Shown here: one piece after another, positions 44,021 to 52,286 of the stretch
Layout: the number at the start of each line of letters is the position of its first letter
How positions within the stretch are numbered: the first letter of the stretch is position 1
Assembly: GCF_049800775.1 (NCBI RefSeq)
Contig: NZ_JBNAFR010000007.1
Coordinates: forward strand, 124,001 to 188,000
DNA length: 64,000 nt
Source of the DNA: Dinoroseobacter sp049800775
Lineage (GTDB): Bacteria; Pseudomonadota; Alphaproteobacteria; Rhodobacterales; Rhodobacteraceae
Reading direction: 5' to 3'
The notes under the pieces: generated by a model
Databases searched by the model: none
Seen by the model: the letters and a program-made list of their open reading frames with translations, nothing else
Told to the model about the DNA's origin: nothing
Made by a program: the position numbers and the translations under genes

Positions 44021-44764
44021 TCAGGAGCCGAGGATCCCCGGTCCGAGCGCCCAGACTGCAAAGGGCACCGGCGCGGCCGCGCAGGCAATCGTTAGCAATG
44101 TGGCGCGCGGGCTGTAGAGACGACTGAGCCCAGCGATCAGGCAGAGCCCGCCGCCGCCACCGATCACCGAATTGCCCGGCAGGTTGAGCGCGCCCGCCAG
44201 CGCGAGATAGCGGTAGTTCACCACGTAAGGCCCCAGCCATGCGGGCAGGCGGCTGCGCAGCAGGGCAAGCCGACGCTCGGGGCTGAGCGCGGCGACCTGA
44301 TCCAGCAGCTCGCAGGCCTTGCGCAGGCGCAGATCCTGAAACACCCCGTGCAGCCAGGCATAGGGCAGGACACGCCCGGCCAGAAACGCCAGCCCGAGCC
44401 CGAGGCAGGTCGCAGCATAGACAAAGGGCGCGATGGCGGCCCCCTGCAGCACCAAGAGGGTCACCCCGATCTCGATCCCGGGCACGAAGGGCATCGCGAT
44501 CAGCAGCGCATACAGGGCCAAGGCAAGCACCAGAACCGAGATCTGCGCCGCGCCGCGGGTGGCTTCGGGCAGGGTCTCGGCGGTCTCCATCGCCTCCATG
44601 ATCAGGGATTGCGCCGCGAAGGCCACGGCGAGGATGACCAGCAGGCGCAGCGCCAGCCGCGCCAGCGTCTTGCCCAGGCCCGGCGGGGCGTAGCCCAGGC
44701 GCGCGGGCGTATTGGAGGGGGCTTTGGGGACCACCGCACGAGGGTGACCCCGAAGCGGGCGCAA
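44021..44764 (-). CDS. multi-pass membrane protein, DedA/VTT-like
   Basis: A membrane protein of up to 247 residues with about five hydrophobic segments. The segments MPFVPGIEIGVTLLVLQGA and the re-entrant-like LNLPGNSVIGGGGGLC resemble the VTT/DedA fold of membrane-lipid scramblases and transporters. The open frame begins with TTG 44764, and a GTG at 44734 is another option, so the start is uncertain. It is immediately downstream of the methyltransferase gene. Substrate and role are unknown. Confidence 0.6.
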   Translation of the reverse strand: MRPLRGHPRAVVPKAPSNTPARLGYAPPGLGKTLARLALRLLVILAVAFAAQSLIMEAMETAETLPEATRGAAQISVLVLALALYALLIAMPFVPGIEIGVTLLVLQGAAIAPFVYAATCLGLGLAFLAGRVLPYAWLHGVFQDLRLRKACELLDQVAALSPERRLALLRSRLPAWLGPYVVNYRYLALAGALNLPGNSVIGGGGGLCLIAGLSRLYSPRATLLTIACAAAPVPFAVWALGPGILGS

Positions 44765-44802
44765 AGCAAGCCCTGCCTGAGGGCCTCGCGGTGTGGCGGG
44801 GC

Positions 44803-45792
44803 TCAGCCCGCGCGCCGCCGTCCGCCGCGCCGCCCGCCGCGCGCGCCGCCCCCGGCCGCCGCCGCCTTGGCAGCATCGGGGAACGGAGTGCCCGCCTTAT
44901 GGGCCTCAAGCACCCGGGCGAAATTGATCCACTGGCCGCCATTGGGGTCGTGGTTCATCAGGAAATTCGCGGCGTGGATCGCCTCCATCTCCTGGGCGCG
45001 GATCGGGTTCATGATCGCGCTGGTCATGCCCGCGGCAATCGCCATGGGCAAGAAGGCCGCCCCAAGACCGTGCCGGTTCGGCAGGCCGAAGCTGATATTG
45101 GAGGCCCCGCAGGTGGTGTTCACGCCCAGCTCGTCGCGCAGCCGCGCCACCAGCGTGAAGACCTGCCGCCCGGCCGTCGCCATGGCACCGACGGGCATGA
45201 CCAGCGGGTCGACCACGATGTCATGGGCGGGGATGCCGAAATCCGCCGCGCGCTCGACGATCTTCTTGGCGACGGCAAAGCGGACATCCGGATCCTCGGA
45301 GATGCCCGTATCATCGTTGGAGATCGCCACCACCGGCACATTGTACTTCTTCACCAGCGGCAGGATCACCTCGAGCCGCTCTTCCTCGCCGGTCACCGAA
45401 TTCAGGAGCGGTCGCCCCTCGGCCATTTCCAGCCCGTTTTCCAGCGCGCCGGGCACCGAGCTGTCGATGCAGAGCGGCACATCAACCAGGGCCTGCACCC
45501 GGCTGACCAGCTCTTTCATCAGCATGGGCTCGACGAAATTGTTGTCCGCATAGCGCGGGTCCTCGGCCATCTTGTTGGTAAAGACCGCGCCGGAATTCAC
45601 ATCCAGCACCATGGCCCCGCAGGCAACCTGTTCCAGCGCGTCCTTCTCGACCGTGCTGAAATCGCCGGCCTCAAGCTCGGCGGCGAGCTTCTTGCGGCCC
45701 GTGGGATTGATCCGCTCGCCGATCACGCAGAAGGGCTCGTCAAAGCCGATGGTGACAGTCTTGGATTTGGATTCGATGACAGTGCGCGTCAT
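44803..45792 (-). CDS. methyltetrahydrofolate:corrinoid methyltransferase (pterin-binding domain)
   Basis: A 329-residue TIM-barrel pterin-binding protein, equivalent to the folate domain of MetH or to MtgA/AcsE-type enzymes. Signatures are CVIGERINPTGRKKLA, VLDVNSGAV, PLCIDSSVPGALENGL, PLLNSVTGEEER and TTCGASNISFGLPNR. It moves a methyl group between methyl-THF and a corrinoid protein. The C-terminus is a Gly/Arg tail (GGGARGGRRGGRRRAG), echoed in the activator at 41038. Its ATG overlaps the HAD gene by 4 bp. No B12-binding or homocysteine domain is attached. Confidence 0.88.
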   Translation of the reverse strand: MTRTVIESKSKTVTIGFDEPFCVIGERINPTGRKKLAAELEAGDFSTVEKDALEQVACGAMVLDVNSGAVFTNKMAEDPRYADNNFVEPMLMKELVSRVQALVDVPLCIDSSVPGALENGLEMAEGRPLLNSVTGEEERLEVILPLVKKYNVPVVAISNDDTGISEDPDVRFAVAKKIVERAADFGIPAHDIVVDPLVMPVGAMATAGRQVFTLVARLRDELGVNTTCGASNISFGLPNRHGLGAAFLPMAIAAGMTSAIMNPIRAQEMEAIHAANFLMNHDPNGGQWINFARVLEAHKAGTPFPDAAKAAAAGGGARGGRRGGRRRAG

Positions 45793-46448
45793 GCGGCGGC
45801 TCCTGATTGGCGGTCGAGCAGGGGCCCGAGCGCAGGGTCTGTGAAATCGGCGAGGGTCGCGGTGGCCCCGGCGGCGCGCAAGGTCGCGTCATCGAGGGTG
45901 GAGCGGAGGCCGAGCGTCGGAATGCCCGCCGCGACCGCGGCGCGGATGCCCGAGGGGCTGTCCTCGAAGGCGAGGGCGGTATCGGGCTGCGCGCCGACGC
46001 GGCGCAACCCTTCGAGATAGGGGGCGGGGTCGGGCTTGCCCGCGCTGCATTCGTCGCTGACCACCAGCGTGTCAAAGCGTGCGGCGACCCCGATGGACGA
46101 GAGCATAAACTCTGCATTCACCCGGGGCGCATTGGTCACCACGGCCTTGGCCCAGCCCGCCCGATCCGCCCGGTCGAGCAGGGCGAGCAGCCCCGGCATG
46201 GGCGGCGCGTCATGGCCCAGAAGGTCGCGAAAGGCGGCCTCCTTTTCCTCGGCCATGGCGGCACCATCGGCGCTCGGAAAGAACTCGGCAAAGATCTCGG
46301 CATTCAGGCGACCATGGATCCGCGTGTTATAGAACGCCTCGTCGATCTCGCGCCCATGGGCGGCGAACTGGTCCATGAAGGCCCGCGCATGGAGCGGGTC
46401 CGACGCGAGCAGGGTCCCGTCGAGATCGAAAAGCAACGCCTGTATCAT
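45789..46448 (-). CDS. HAD superfamily phosphatase (beta-phosphoglucomutase-like)
   Basis: A 219-residue HAD subfamily IA protein. Motif I is LLFDLDGTLLASD, motif II Thr lies in AVVTNAPR, the motif III Lys in CSAGKPDPAPYLEG, and motif IV is FEDSPSGIRAAVAAG. The helical cap resembles the PgmB/phosphatase group. It overlaps the methyltransferase start, so it is co-translated with it, and lies 9 bp after the MetF-like gene. The substrate is unknown; a housecleaning phosphatase for a C1 intermediate is only a guess. Confidence 0.85.
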   Translation of the reverse strand: MIQALLFDLDGTLLASDPLHARAFMDQFAAHGREIDEAFYNTRIHGRLNAEIFAEFFPSADGAAMAEEKEAAFRDLLGHDAPPMPGLLALLDRADRAGWAKAVVTNAPRVNAEFMLSSIGVAARFDTLVVSDECSAGKPDPAPYLEGLRRVGAQPDTALAFEDSPSGIRAAVAAGIPTLGLRSTLDDATLRAAGATATLADFTDPALGPLLDRQSGAAA

Positions 46449-46457
46449 TCCGGTGGT

Positions 46458-47381
46458 CTATCCTTGCTGGCTGGCGCTGGCCGCGCCGCCTGACTGTTCG
46501 GCGATCCAGGTCGCGGAGGTCTTGATCCCGCCCAGCGGGAAGACATGGACCTGACTGATCAGGCTGGCGGGATTGGCCGCCTTGTAGGCCACCAGATCGC
46601 GCAGCACCTCGTCGGGCGTGTAAGGCAGCACAAGCTTGGTCACATCCATGGCGCGCTTTTGCAGCACCTTGAGCGAGGGTCCCACGCCGCAGGCAATGGC
46701 GAACTTGATCAGGGTCTGCAGCTTGGCAGGTCCGGCAATCCCGAGATGCACGGGCATCGTGATCCCCTGATCCTGCAACCGCTCGGCCCAGGCGGCAATC
46801 GGGTCCATCTCGAAGGCAAACTGCGTGGCAATGGCCATTCGGGCGTCGGTCTGCTCGGCAAATCCCTGCTTCCAAGCGAGGGCCGCGTCCACCTCGGCGG
46901 TGCCGCCCTTGGGGTCGATATCGCGGTTGCCCTCGGGGTGGCCGGCCACATGCAGATGGGAGAACCCGGCCTTGTCAAAGAGGCCCGTATCCAGCAGCTG
47001 CATCGAGCTGTCATAAGCGCCCACCGGATCGGGACGCCCGCCGGCCAAGATCAGGCCCTGCCGGATATCCGCCTCGCCCTGATAGCGCGCGATCCAGTCG
47101 CCCAGCGTGGCCGCATCCGCAATCGAGCGGGCCGGGAAATGGGGCATGACCTCGAAACCGTCGGCGGCCAGACGGGCGGCGGTGCGCACCATGTCCTCAA
47201 TCGGCGTGCTGTCGATATGGGCGATATAGACCCGGGTCGACCGGGGCAGGAGGGCGGTGAAATCCGCGACCTTCTCGGCGGTGCGCGGCATCACCTCGAT
47301 GGAGAACCCCGCGAGGATATCCGCCAGCGATCCGTCCGGTCCGGCGGGGCGGCCGGGGCGTTTGAACTGCAAAAGTGCCAT
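46458..47381 (-). CDS. methylenetetrahydrofolate reductase-like protein
   Basis: A 307-residue protein of the MetF (FAD TIM-barrel) family size. Recognisable pieces are FSIEVMPRTAEKVADF at the N-terminus, DGFEVMPHFPARSI, LILAGGRPDPVGAYDSSMQLL, ATQFAFEMDPIAAW and PVHLGIAGPAKLQTLIKFA. It would reduce methylene-THF to methyl-THF, or run in reverse during demethylation. ATG 47381 follows GGAGGCCGTG. It sits between a PF13769-type gene and the HAD gene in the corrinoid cluster. Confidence 0.85.
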   Translation of the reverse strand: MALLQFKRPGRPAGPDGSLADILAGFSIEVMPRTAEKVADFTALLPRSTRVYIAHIDSTPIEDMVRTAARLAADGFEVMPHFPARSIADAATLGDWIARYQGEADIRQGLILAGGRPDPVGAYDSSMQLLDTGLFDKAGFSHLHVAGHPEGNRDIDPKGGTAEVDAALAWKQGFAEQTDARMAIATQFAFEMDPIAAWAERLQDQGITMPVHLGIAGPAKLQTLIKFAIACGVGPSLKVLQKRAMDVTKLVLPYTPDEVLRDLVAYKAANPASLISQVHVFPLGGIKTSATWIAEQSGGAASASQQG

Positions 47382-47407
47382 CACGGCCTCCGATATGCGG
47401 CGGGGAA

Positions 47408-47704
47408 TCAGGCCCAACCGTCCTTGTCGATCAGCGCCTTGATCGCGGCGGTGTCGAATTCGGCCTCGAGCCGGGCCGCTTCGGCCTCGGCGATCTCGGC
47501 CTGATCACCATCCACGGGATAGGGCGCTGCTTTCCTCCACTCAGCCAGATAGGCATCGGTTCCCGCGGCGCCCACCTTCATCGCACAGCGATCGATCGCT
47601 TGCTCGAAGCGCTCGCTCAGTTGCTTCTTGGCGCCGCGGCGTCCCTTGCCCACGATGACCTGGGCCGGGATGTCGCGCCAATAGACGATGGTCACATCGG
47701 GCAT
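47408..47704 (-). CDS. small PF13769 ('virulence factor') domain protein
   Basis: A 98-residue protein with VTIVYWRDIPAQVIVGKGRRGAKKQLSER-type sequence, typical of the family named virulence factor by annotation only. It is a small basic-then-acidic protein without membrane segments. It is the first gene of the minus-strand C1 operon, 26 bp before the MetF-like gene, and repeated linkage to methyl-THF genes suggests an accessory role. No activity is known. Confidence 0.75.
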   Translation of the reverse strand: MPDVTIVYWRDIPAQVIVGKGRRGAKKQLSERFEQAIDRCAMKVGAAGTDAYLAEWRKAAPYPVDGDQAEIAEAEAARLEAEFDTAAIKALIDKDGWA

Positions 47705-47953
47705 ACCCGACCTCCTCTGTGGCTATGTCCTGTATGACGCGGGTGCCGCGCCGGGTGCGGTGCATTTTCGACATGCGCCGCGACAAGACCGACCATTTGC
47801 AGTGTTCCCATCTTCTAGGAGGCCCGGGGCCCGCGGGCCAGAGCAACGCATCGGAAAAATTCTCATGGTTTTTATGAGGCGCGGGCTCTGCGCGGCCGCC
47901 TTGCTCTAAACCCTGCGATTCTATATGATTTTAAACAACCAAGGATTGAACTG

Positions 47954-49153
47954 ATGTCGAAACGATCCCGGAGACGGGCCAGCTCCCATCTTCGTGCCGT
48001 GCCCGATCCCGCCGAGCCGGTTCAGGGGATCGTGCCTGCCTCCGCGCGCCGCCCGGGCAAGGGCCCGGCCGCGACCGCCGGATCGAGCCCGGCCATGGAC
48101 GGGAAACCGGATCCGGCGGATCTCTATGCGGCACTCGATCTGGGGACGAATTCCTGCCGGATGCTGATCGCGCAGCCCAAGGGCAACCAGTTCCACGTGG
48201 TCGACAGTTTCTCGAAATCGGTGCAGCTCGGCCATGGGTTGGAAGCGTCGGGTCGGCTCAGCCGGTCGTCCATGGCGCGTACCGTGGGCGCGCTCAAGAT
48301 CTGTCAACGCAAGCTGACCACCCATAATGTGCAACGCATGCGGCTCGTGGCGACCGAGGCTTGCCGCCGGGCGACCAATGCGCCGGAATTTATCTCGCTG
48401 GTCCAGCGCGATACCGGCCTTGCGCTGGAGATCATCGAGCCTGAGCAGGAGGCGCGCCTTGCGGTGGTGTCCTGTGCGCCGCTGGTCTCGACCAAGACCG
48501 AGCAGCTTTTGGTCGTGGATATCGGCGGCGGCTCGACGGAGCTGGTCTGGATCGACCTGAGCGGCGTGCCCCGGCTGGAACGCCCCAGCGCGATCATGCG
48601 GCTCCATGCGGGGTTCGACGAGGTGACACCGGGGCTCGCGCCCGCGCGGGTGGTGGACTGGATTTCGGTGCCGCTCGGGGTGGCCACGCTCAAGGATCAG
48701 TTCCGTGATGTCGATGACGACGCCGCGCGCTTTGCCCTGATGAGCTGGTTCTTCGAGGAAAACCTCGCCGAGTTCTCGCCCTATAACGAGACCGATCAGG
48801 TGCGCGAGGGGTTCCAGATCATCGGCACCTCGGGCACGGTCACCACCGTGGCGGCGAGCCATCTGAACCTGCGTCGCTATGATCGCAACAAGGTGGACGG
48901 GTTGCGCATGACCTCGGACCAGATCGACACGGTGATCCAGACCTATCTCGCCATGGGCCCCGAGGGTCGCCGCAAGGATCCGCGGATCGGACGCGATCGG
49001 CACTCGCTCATCATGTCGGGATCTGCCATTCTGCAGGCGCTCTTGCGGGTCTGGCCCACGGACCGTCTCTCGGTCGCGGATCGGGGCCTGCGCGAGGGGT
49101 TGCTCTATGCCCAGATGAGCGCGGATGGCGTGCTCGAAGACGGACCCTACTGA
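47954..49153 (+). CDS. Ppx/GppA phosphatase family protein
   Basis: A 399-residue exopolyphosphatase/guanosine-pentaphosphatase-family protein. A basic, disordered N-terminus of about 55 residues precedes the ASKHA core. Motifs are YAALDLGTNSCRMLIA (phosphate 1), LLVVDIGGGSTELVW (phosphate 2), and IIGTSGTVTTVAA (adenosine-type loop). It probably hydrolyses polyphosphate or pppGpp. It starts 249 bp from the divergent C1 operon and is followed after 13 bp by rlmE, so the two genes likely share a transcript. Confidence 0.88.
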   Translation: MSKRSRRRASSHLRAVPDPAEPVQGIVPASARRPGKGPAATAGSSPAMDGKPDPADLYAALDLGTNSCRMLIAQPKGNQFHVVDSFSKSVQLGHGLEASGRLSRSSMARTVGALKICQRKLTTHNVQRMRLVATEACRRATNAPEFISLVQRDTGLALEIIEPEQEARLAVVSCAPLVSTKTEQLLVVDIGGGSTELVWIDLSGVPRLERPSAIMRLHAGFDEVTPGLAPARVVDWISVPLGVATLKDQFRDVDDDAARFALMSWFFEENLAEFSPYNETDQVREGFQIIGTSGTVTTVAASHLNLRRYDRNKVDGLRMTSDQIDTVIQTYLAMGPEGRRKDPRIGRDRHSLIMSGSAILQALLRVWPTDRLSVADRGLREGLLYAQMSADGVLEDGPY

Positions 49154-49166
49154 CGGATCGTACCAG

Positions 49167-49904
49167 ATGCCAAAGAAAGCCGGAAATTCAGGCCGCGGAC
49201 AGCGGGACCTGCGCGTGCGGGTCAAGAGCGCGCGGGGCCGCAAGCTGAGCTCGACCCTCTGGCTCGAGCGCCAGCTCAACGACCCCTATGTCCAGCGCGC
49301 CAAGCGCGAGGGCTATCGCGGGCGCGCGGCCTTCAAGATCCTCGAGATTGATGACAAGTACCGGTTCCTCCTGCCGGGCGCGCGGATCGTGGATCTCGGC
49401 TGTGCCCCGGGCGGCTGGTGCCAGGTGGCGGTCAAACGCACCAACGCGCTGGGGGAGCGGGCCGGCAAGGCGCAGGGGCAGGTCCTCGGCGTCGACCTGC
49501 AGGAGGTGGAACCCATCCCCGGGGCCGAGACCCATGTGCTCGACTTCATGGCCGAGGGGGCCGACGAACAGGTCAAGACCTGGCTCGGCGGGCGCGCGGA
49601 TGTGGTGATGTCGGATATGGCTGCCGCCAGTTCGGGCCATAAACAGACCGATCACTTGCGGATCATGGCTTTGTGCGAGGCAGCGGCCTATCTCGCCTTC
49701 GACGTGCTCGAAGAAGGGGGCACCTTCGTCGCCAAGGTTCTGGCGGGCGGGGCGGAGGCGGATCTGCAACGGCTCCTGAAGCAATCCTTCAAGAAGGTCG
49801 CGAATGTGAAACCGGGCGCGAGCCGCTCGGACAGTTCCGAGAAATTTGTGGTCGCCACCGGGTTCAAGGGCGTCAACCCGATCCGCCAGGGCGCGGAGGA
49901 CTAG
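49167..49904 (+). CDS. rlmE: 23S rRNA 2'-O-ribose U2552 methyltransferase
   Basis: A 245-residue FtsJ/RrmJ methyltransferase. The K-D-K-E tetrad is visible in RAAFKILEIDDKY, VVMSDMAAASSGHKQTDH, TFVAKVLAGG and SSEKFVVATGF. The SAM-binding loop is VDLGCAPGGWCQVA. It methylates the A-loop of 23S rRNA late in 50S assembly. ATG 49167 starts the family N-terminus. Its TAG shares the palindromic CTAG with the convergent cysG stop. Confidence 0.93.
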   Translation: MPKKAGNSGRGQRDLRVRVKSARGRKLSSTLWLERQLNDPYVQRAKREGYRGRAAFKILEIDDKYRFLLPGARIVDLGCAPGGWCQVAVKRTNALGERAGKAQGQVLGVDLQEVEPIPGAETHVLDFMAEGADEQVKTWLGGRADVVMSDMAAASSGHKQTDHLRIMALCEAAAYLAFDVLEEGGTFVAKVLAGGAEADLQRLLKQSFKKVANVKPGASRSDSSEKFVVATGFKGVNPIRQGAED

Positions 49905-51289
49905 CTCGCCACGCGCAGGCCCGGCGCCGCAGCGGCCTCGGATTTAGGGTTCCGGACAAAGAGGATCGCCGGGTTCGAGATCCCGGCGCTGGCCAGATCG
50001 TCCTCGAGCGTGCCGAGGGTGCTTTGCAGGCAGGTTTCGCTGGCATGGCCAACACTCGCCACCACATCCACCGCGCAGCTGTCACGATGGCCATGGGCGA
50101 GCAGGTTGTCCCGGATCTCCGGTGCGCTGCCGACGCCCATATAGATCGCGATGGCGGTCCCAAGCTTGAGGTGGCTGCCCCAATCGGGGCTGCGGTCGCC
50201 CTCGCGCAGCTGGCCTGACACGAAGGTCACGCTGTCGATCTCGCCGCGCTGGGTCAGCCCGGTCTCGAGCCGCGCCGAGGCCGCCGAGGCCGCGGTGATG
50301 CCCGGCACGATCTCGACCTCGAGCCCGGCGCCCTTGATCGCGGCGACTTCCTCTTCGAGGCGGCCAAAGACCACCGGGTCGCCGCATTTCAGACGGACCA
50401 CGGTCTTGCCCTCTTTCGCGGCCTGAACCATGACCTGATTGATCCGGTCCTGCGGCCAGCTTTCGGCGCCGGGGGTCTTGCCCACGAGCACCCGTTCCGC
50501 GTCGCGGCGGGCCAGTTCCAGCACGCCCGGATCCACCAGCCGGTCGTAGAAGATGATGTCGGCCTCCTGCAGGCGCTGCACTCCGCGCAGGGTCATCAGA
50601 TCCGCGCCGCCGGGGCCTGCGCCCACCAGGGCGATCCGACCGGGATCAGCGGCGGGGGGGCCCCCTTGGGCGATGGCATCCTTGATCAGGCGCGCGGCCT
50701 CCCGCTCGGCCCCGGATTTATGGGCCGCGCGCGGCGCGCCATTGAAAACCCAGCGCCACAAGTCGCGCCGCTTGCGCGGTTGCAGCCGTGCCGCCGCCGC
50801 CGGGCGCAGCCGCCCCGCAAGCGCCGCGAGCCCCCCGAGCCCGGGCTCCAGCAGCTCCTCCATCCGCGATTTGATCTGGCGGGCGAGCACCGGGGCCGTG
50901 CCCTCGGTTCCGATGGCCACCACAACCGGGTCGCGATCCACGATCGACGGGGTATAGGCCTCGCAAAGATCCGGTTGATCGACCACATTCACCAGCACGC
51001 GCGCGGCCTCGGCCAGTCCGTGCAGACTGGCATCGGTGCCCGGGCAGCCCGTGGCGATGAAGCAGAGCGACACGCCCTCCAACGCGGCAACGCTCGGGAT
51101 CTGGCGGTTCCAGGTGATCCTGCCGCTTTTGGCGAGCTCGGCCAGCTCCGGGTCGAGCTCGGGCCAATAAAGCGTCACCCGGGCTTCGGATTTCAGGATC
51201 AGTCGGCATTTCTGCGCGGCCTGCTCACCACCGCCGAGGATCGCCACATCGCGATCGCGCATCCGGACGAACATGGGGAAGGTCTTCAT
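49901..51289 (-). CDS. cysG: siroheme synthase (multifunctional)
   Basis: A 461-residue fusion. The N-terminal precorrin-2 dehydrogenase/ferrochelatase part opens MKTFPMFVRMRDRDVAILGGGEQA. The C-terminal SUMT opens near residue 215 (IALVGAGPGGADLMTLRGV) with VVRLKCGDPVVFGRLEEEV. It makes siroheme from uroporphyrinogen III for the NirB nitrite reductase encoded upstream on the same strand. ATG 51289 lies 9 bp after GGAG. It is the last gene of the nitrate operon and ends by sharing CTAG with rlmE. Confidence 0.94.
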   Translation of the reverse strand: MKTFPMFVRMRDRDVAILGGGEQAAQKCRLILKSEARVTLYWPELDPELAELAKSGRITWNRQIPSVAALEGVSLCFIATGCPGTDASLHGLAEAARVLVNVVDQPDLCEAYTPSIVDRDPVVVAIGTEGTAPVLARQIKSRMEELLEPGLGGLAALAGRLRPAAAARLQPRKRRDLWRWVFNGAPRAAHKSGAEREAARLIKDAIAQGGPPAADPGRIALVGAGPGGADLMTLRGVQRLQEADIIFYDRLVDPGVLELARRDAERVLVGKTPGAESWPQDRINQVMVQAAKEGKTVVRLKCGDPVVFGRLEEEVAAIKGAGLEVEIVPGITAASAASARLETGLTQRGEIDSVTFVSGQLREGDRSPDWGSHLKLGTAIAIYMGVGSAPEIRDNLLAHGHRDSCAVDVVASVGHASETCLQSTLGTLEDDLASAGISNPAILFVRNPKSEAAAAPGLRVAS

Positions 51290-51314
51290 GGTCGTGTCTC
51301 CTGTCGGTCGCCGG

Positions 51315-52286
51315 TCAGGCCGCGTGACGGGTTTGCCGCGCGCTCCAGAGGGTTGCTGCCCGGGCTTCCGCCTCGGGCAGGGTTTGGGTCGCGCCAAGGG
51401 ACCAGAGCGCCAGCGCGGCGGTCCCCAGAACGGTGGCCGTGGCGAAGGGATGGTGCCAGCTGCCCTCCCACAGACCAGTGAGATGGGCCGGATCGTCCGT
51501 CACCTCGGTCAGCCGCCGCGTGTCGTCGAGAATGGCGGGCGCGTCGGGCCATGCGCCTGCGGGACCGAAGCCGTGGCAGACCACGGGCTTGCCGGGATAG
51601 CGCTCGAACTCGCCGCCGCCGCCCTTGATGATCATGGCCGAATTGTCCCCGAGCCGTTCGCAGGCGGCCTCCTGCAGCTCGCGATAGGGCGGGTGGAACA
51701 CGCCCTGCACCGTGACCGGCGCTGCCGCCGGGTTGGCCACGCGCAGGCAGGTATTCACGCAAGACCGCAGGCCCAGATGGTCCCGCAAGGCCAGCAGATC
51801 CGTCGCCCGGGCCGAGAGCGCCTCCAGCGGGACATAGGCGATGCCCACATCCTCCAAGGCGGTGGCCGCCTCGGTCGGGGTCAGGGACATGGACAGTCCC
51901 AGCGGTCCGAGATGGGCGCGCAGGGCCGCATCCGATCCGTTCCGCCCGTGGATCATGATCCGGTAGCCCGCCGCCGCCACCAGCCGCGCGCTGAGCAGGA
52001 ACCAGGGCAGGCCCCGGGTGCGCCCGGCCGAATAGCTCGGCCAGTCCAGATCCGCCTCAAGCTTGGACCAGCGGCGCAGATGCGCACGAAAGGCGGCCGA
52101 GAACCCGGTGATCTCATCCGCCGTCTCTCCGCGCAGCCGCAGGGTCATCAAGAGCGCGCCCACCGCCTCGGGCGCGCCGGTTCCGTCCAGCGCGTGGGTC
52201 ATCGCCTCTTGCGCCTCGGTCTGGGTCAGCGGGCGCGCGCGGCCGGGACCCCGCGCAACCGTCGCGATATAAGGCGCGAGGCTCAT
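51315..52286 (-). CDS. TrpD2/YbiB-like phosphoribosyltransferase-fold protein
   Basis: A 323-residue protein of the anthranilate phosphoribosyltransferase superfamily, often annotated glycosyl transferase family protein. Family features are TQTEAQEAMTHALDGTGAPEAVGALLMTLRLRGETADEI at the N-terminus, a GRTRGLPWFLLSA segment in place of the TrpD loop, IMIHGRNGSDA, and MIIKGGGGEFERYP. E. coli YbiB is a nucleic-acid-binding TrpD2 with no known reaction. Its start shares one base with the nasA stop. Its role in the operon is unknown. Confidence 0.8.
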   Translation of the reverse strand: MSLAPYIATVARGPGRARPLTQTEAQEAMTHALDGTGAPEAVGALLMTLRLRGETADEITGFSAAFRAHLRRWSKLEADLDWPSYSAGRTRGLPWFLLSARLVAAAGYRIMIHGRNGSDAALRAHLGPLGLSMSLTPTEAATALEDVGIAYVPLEALSARATDLLALRDHLGLRSCVNTCLRVANPAAAPVTVQGVFHPPYRELQEAACERLGDNSAMIIKGGGGEFERYPGKPVVCHGFGPAGAWPDAPAILDDTRRLTEVTDDPAHLTGLWEGSWHHPFATATVLGTAALALWSLGATQTLPEAEARAATLWSARQTRHAA

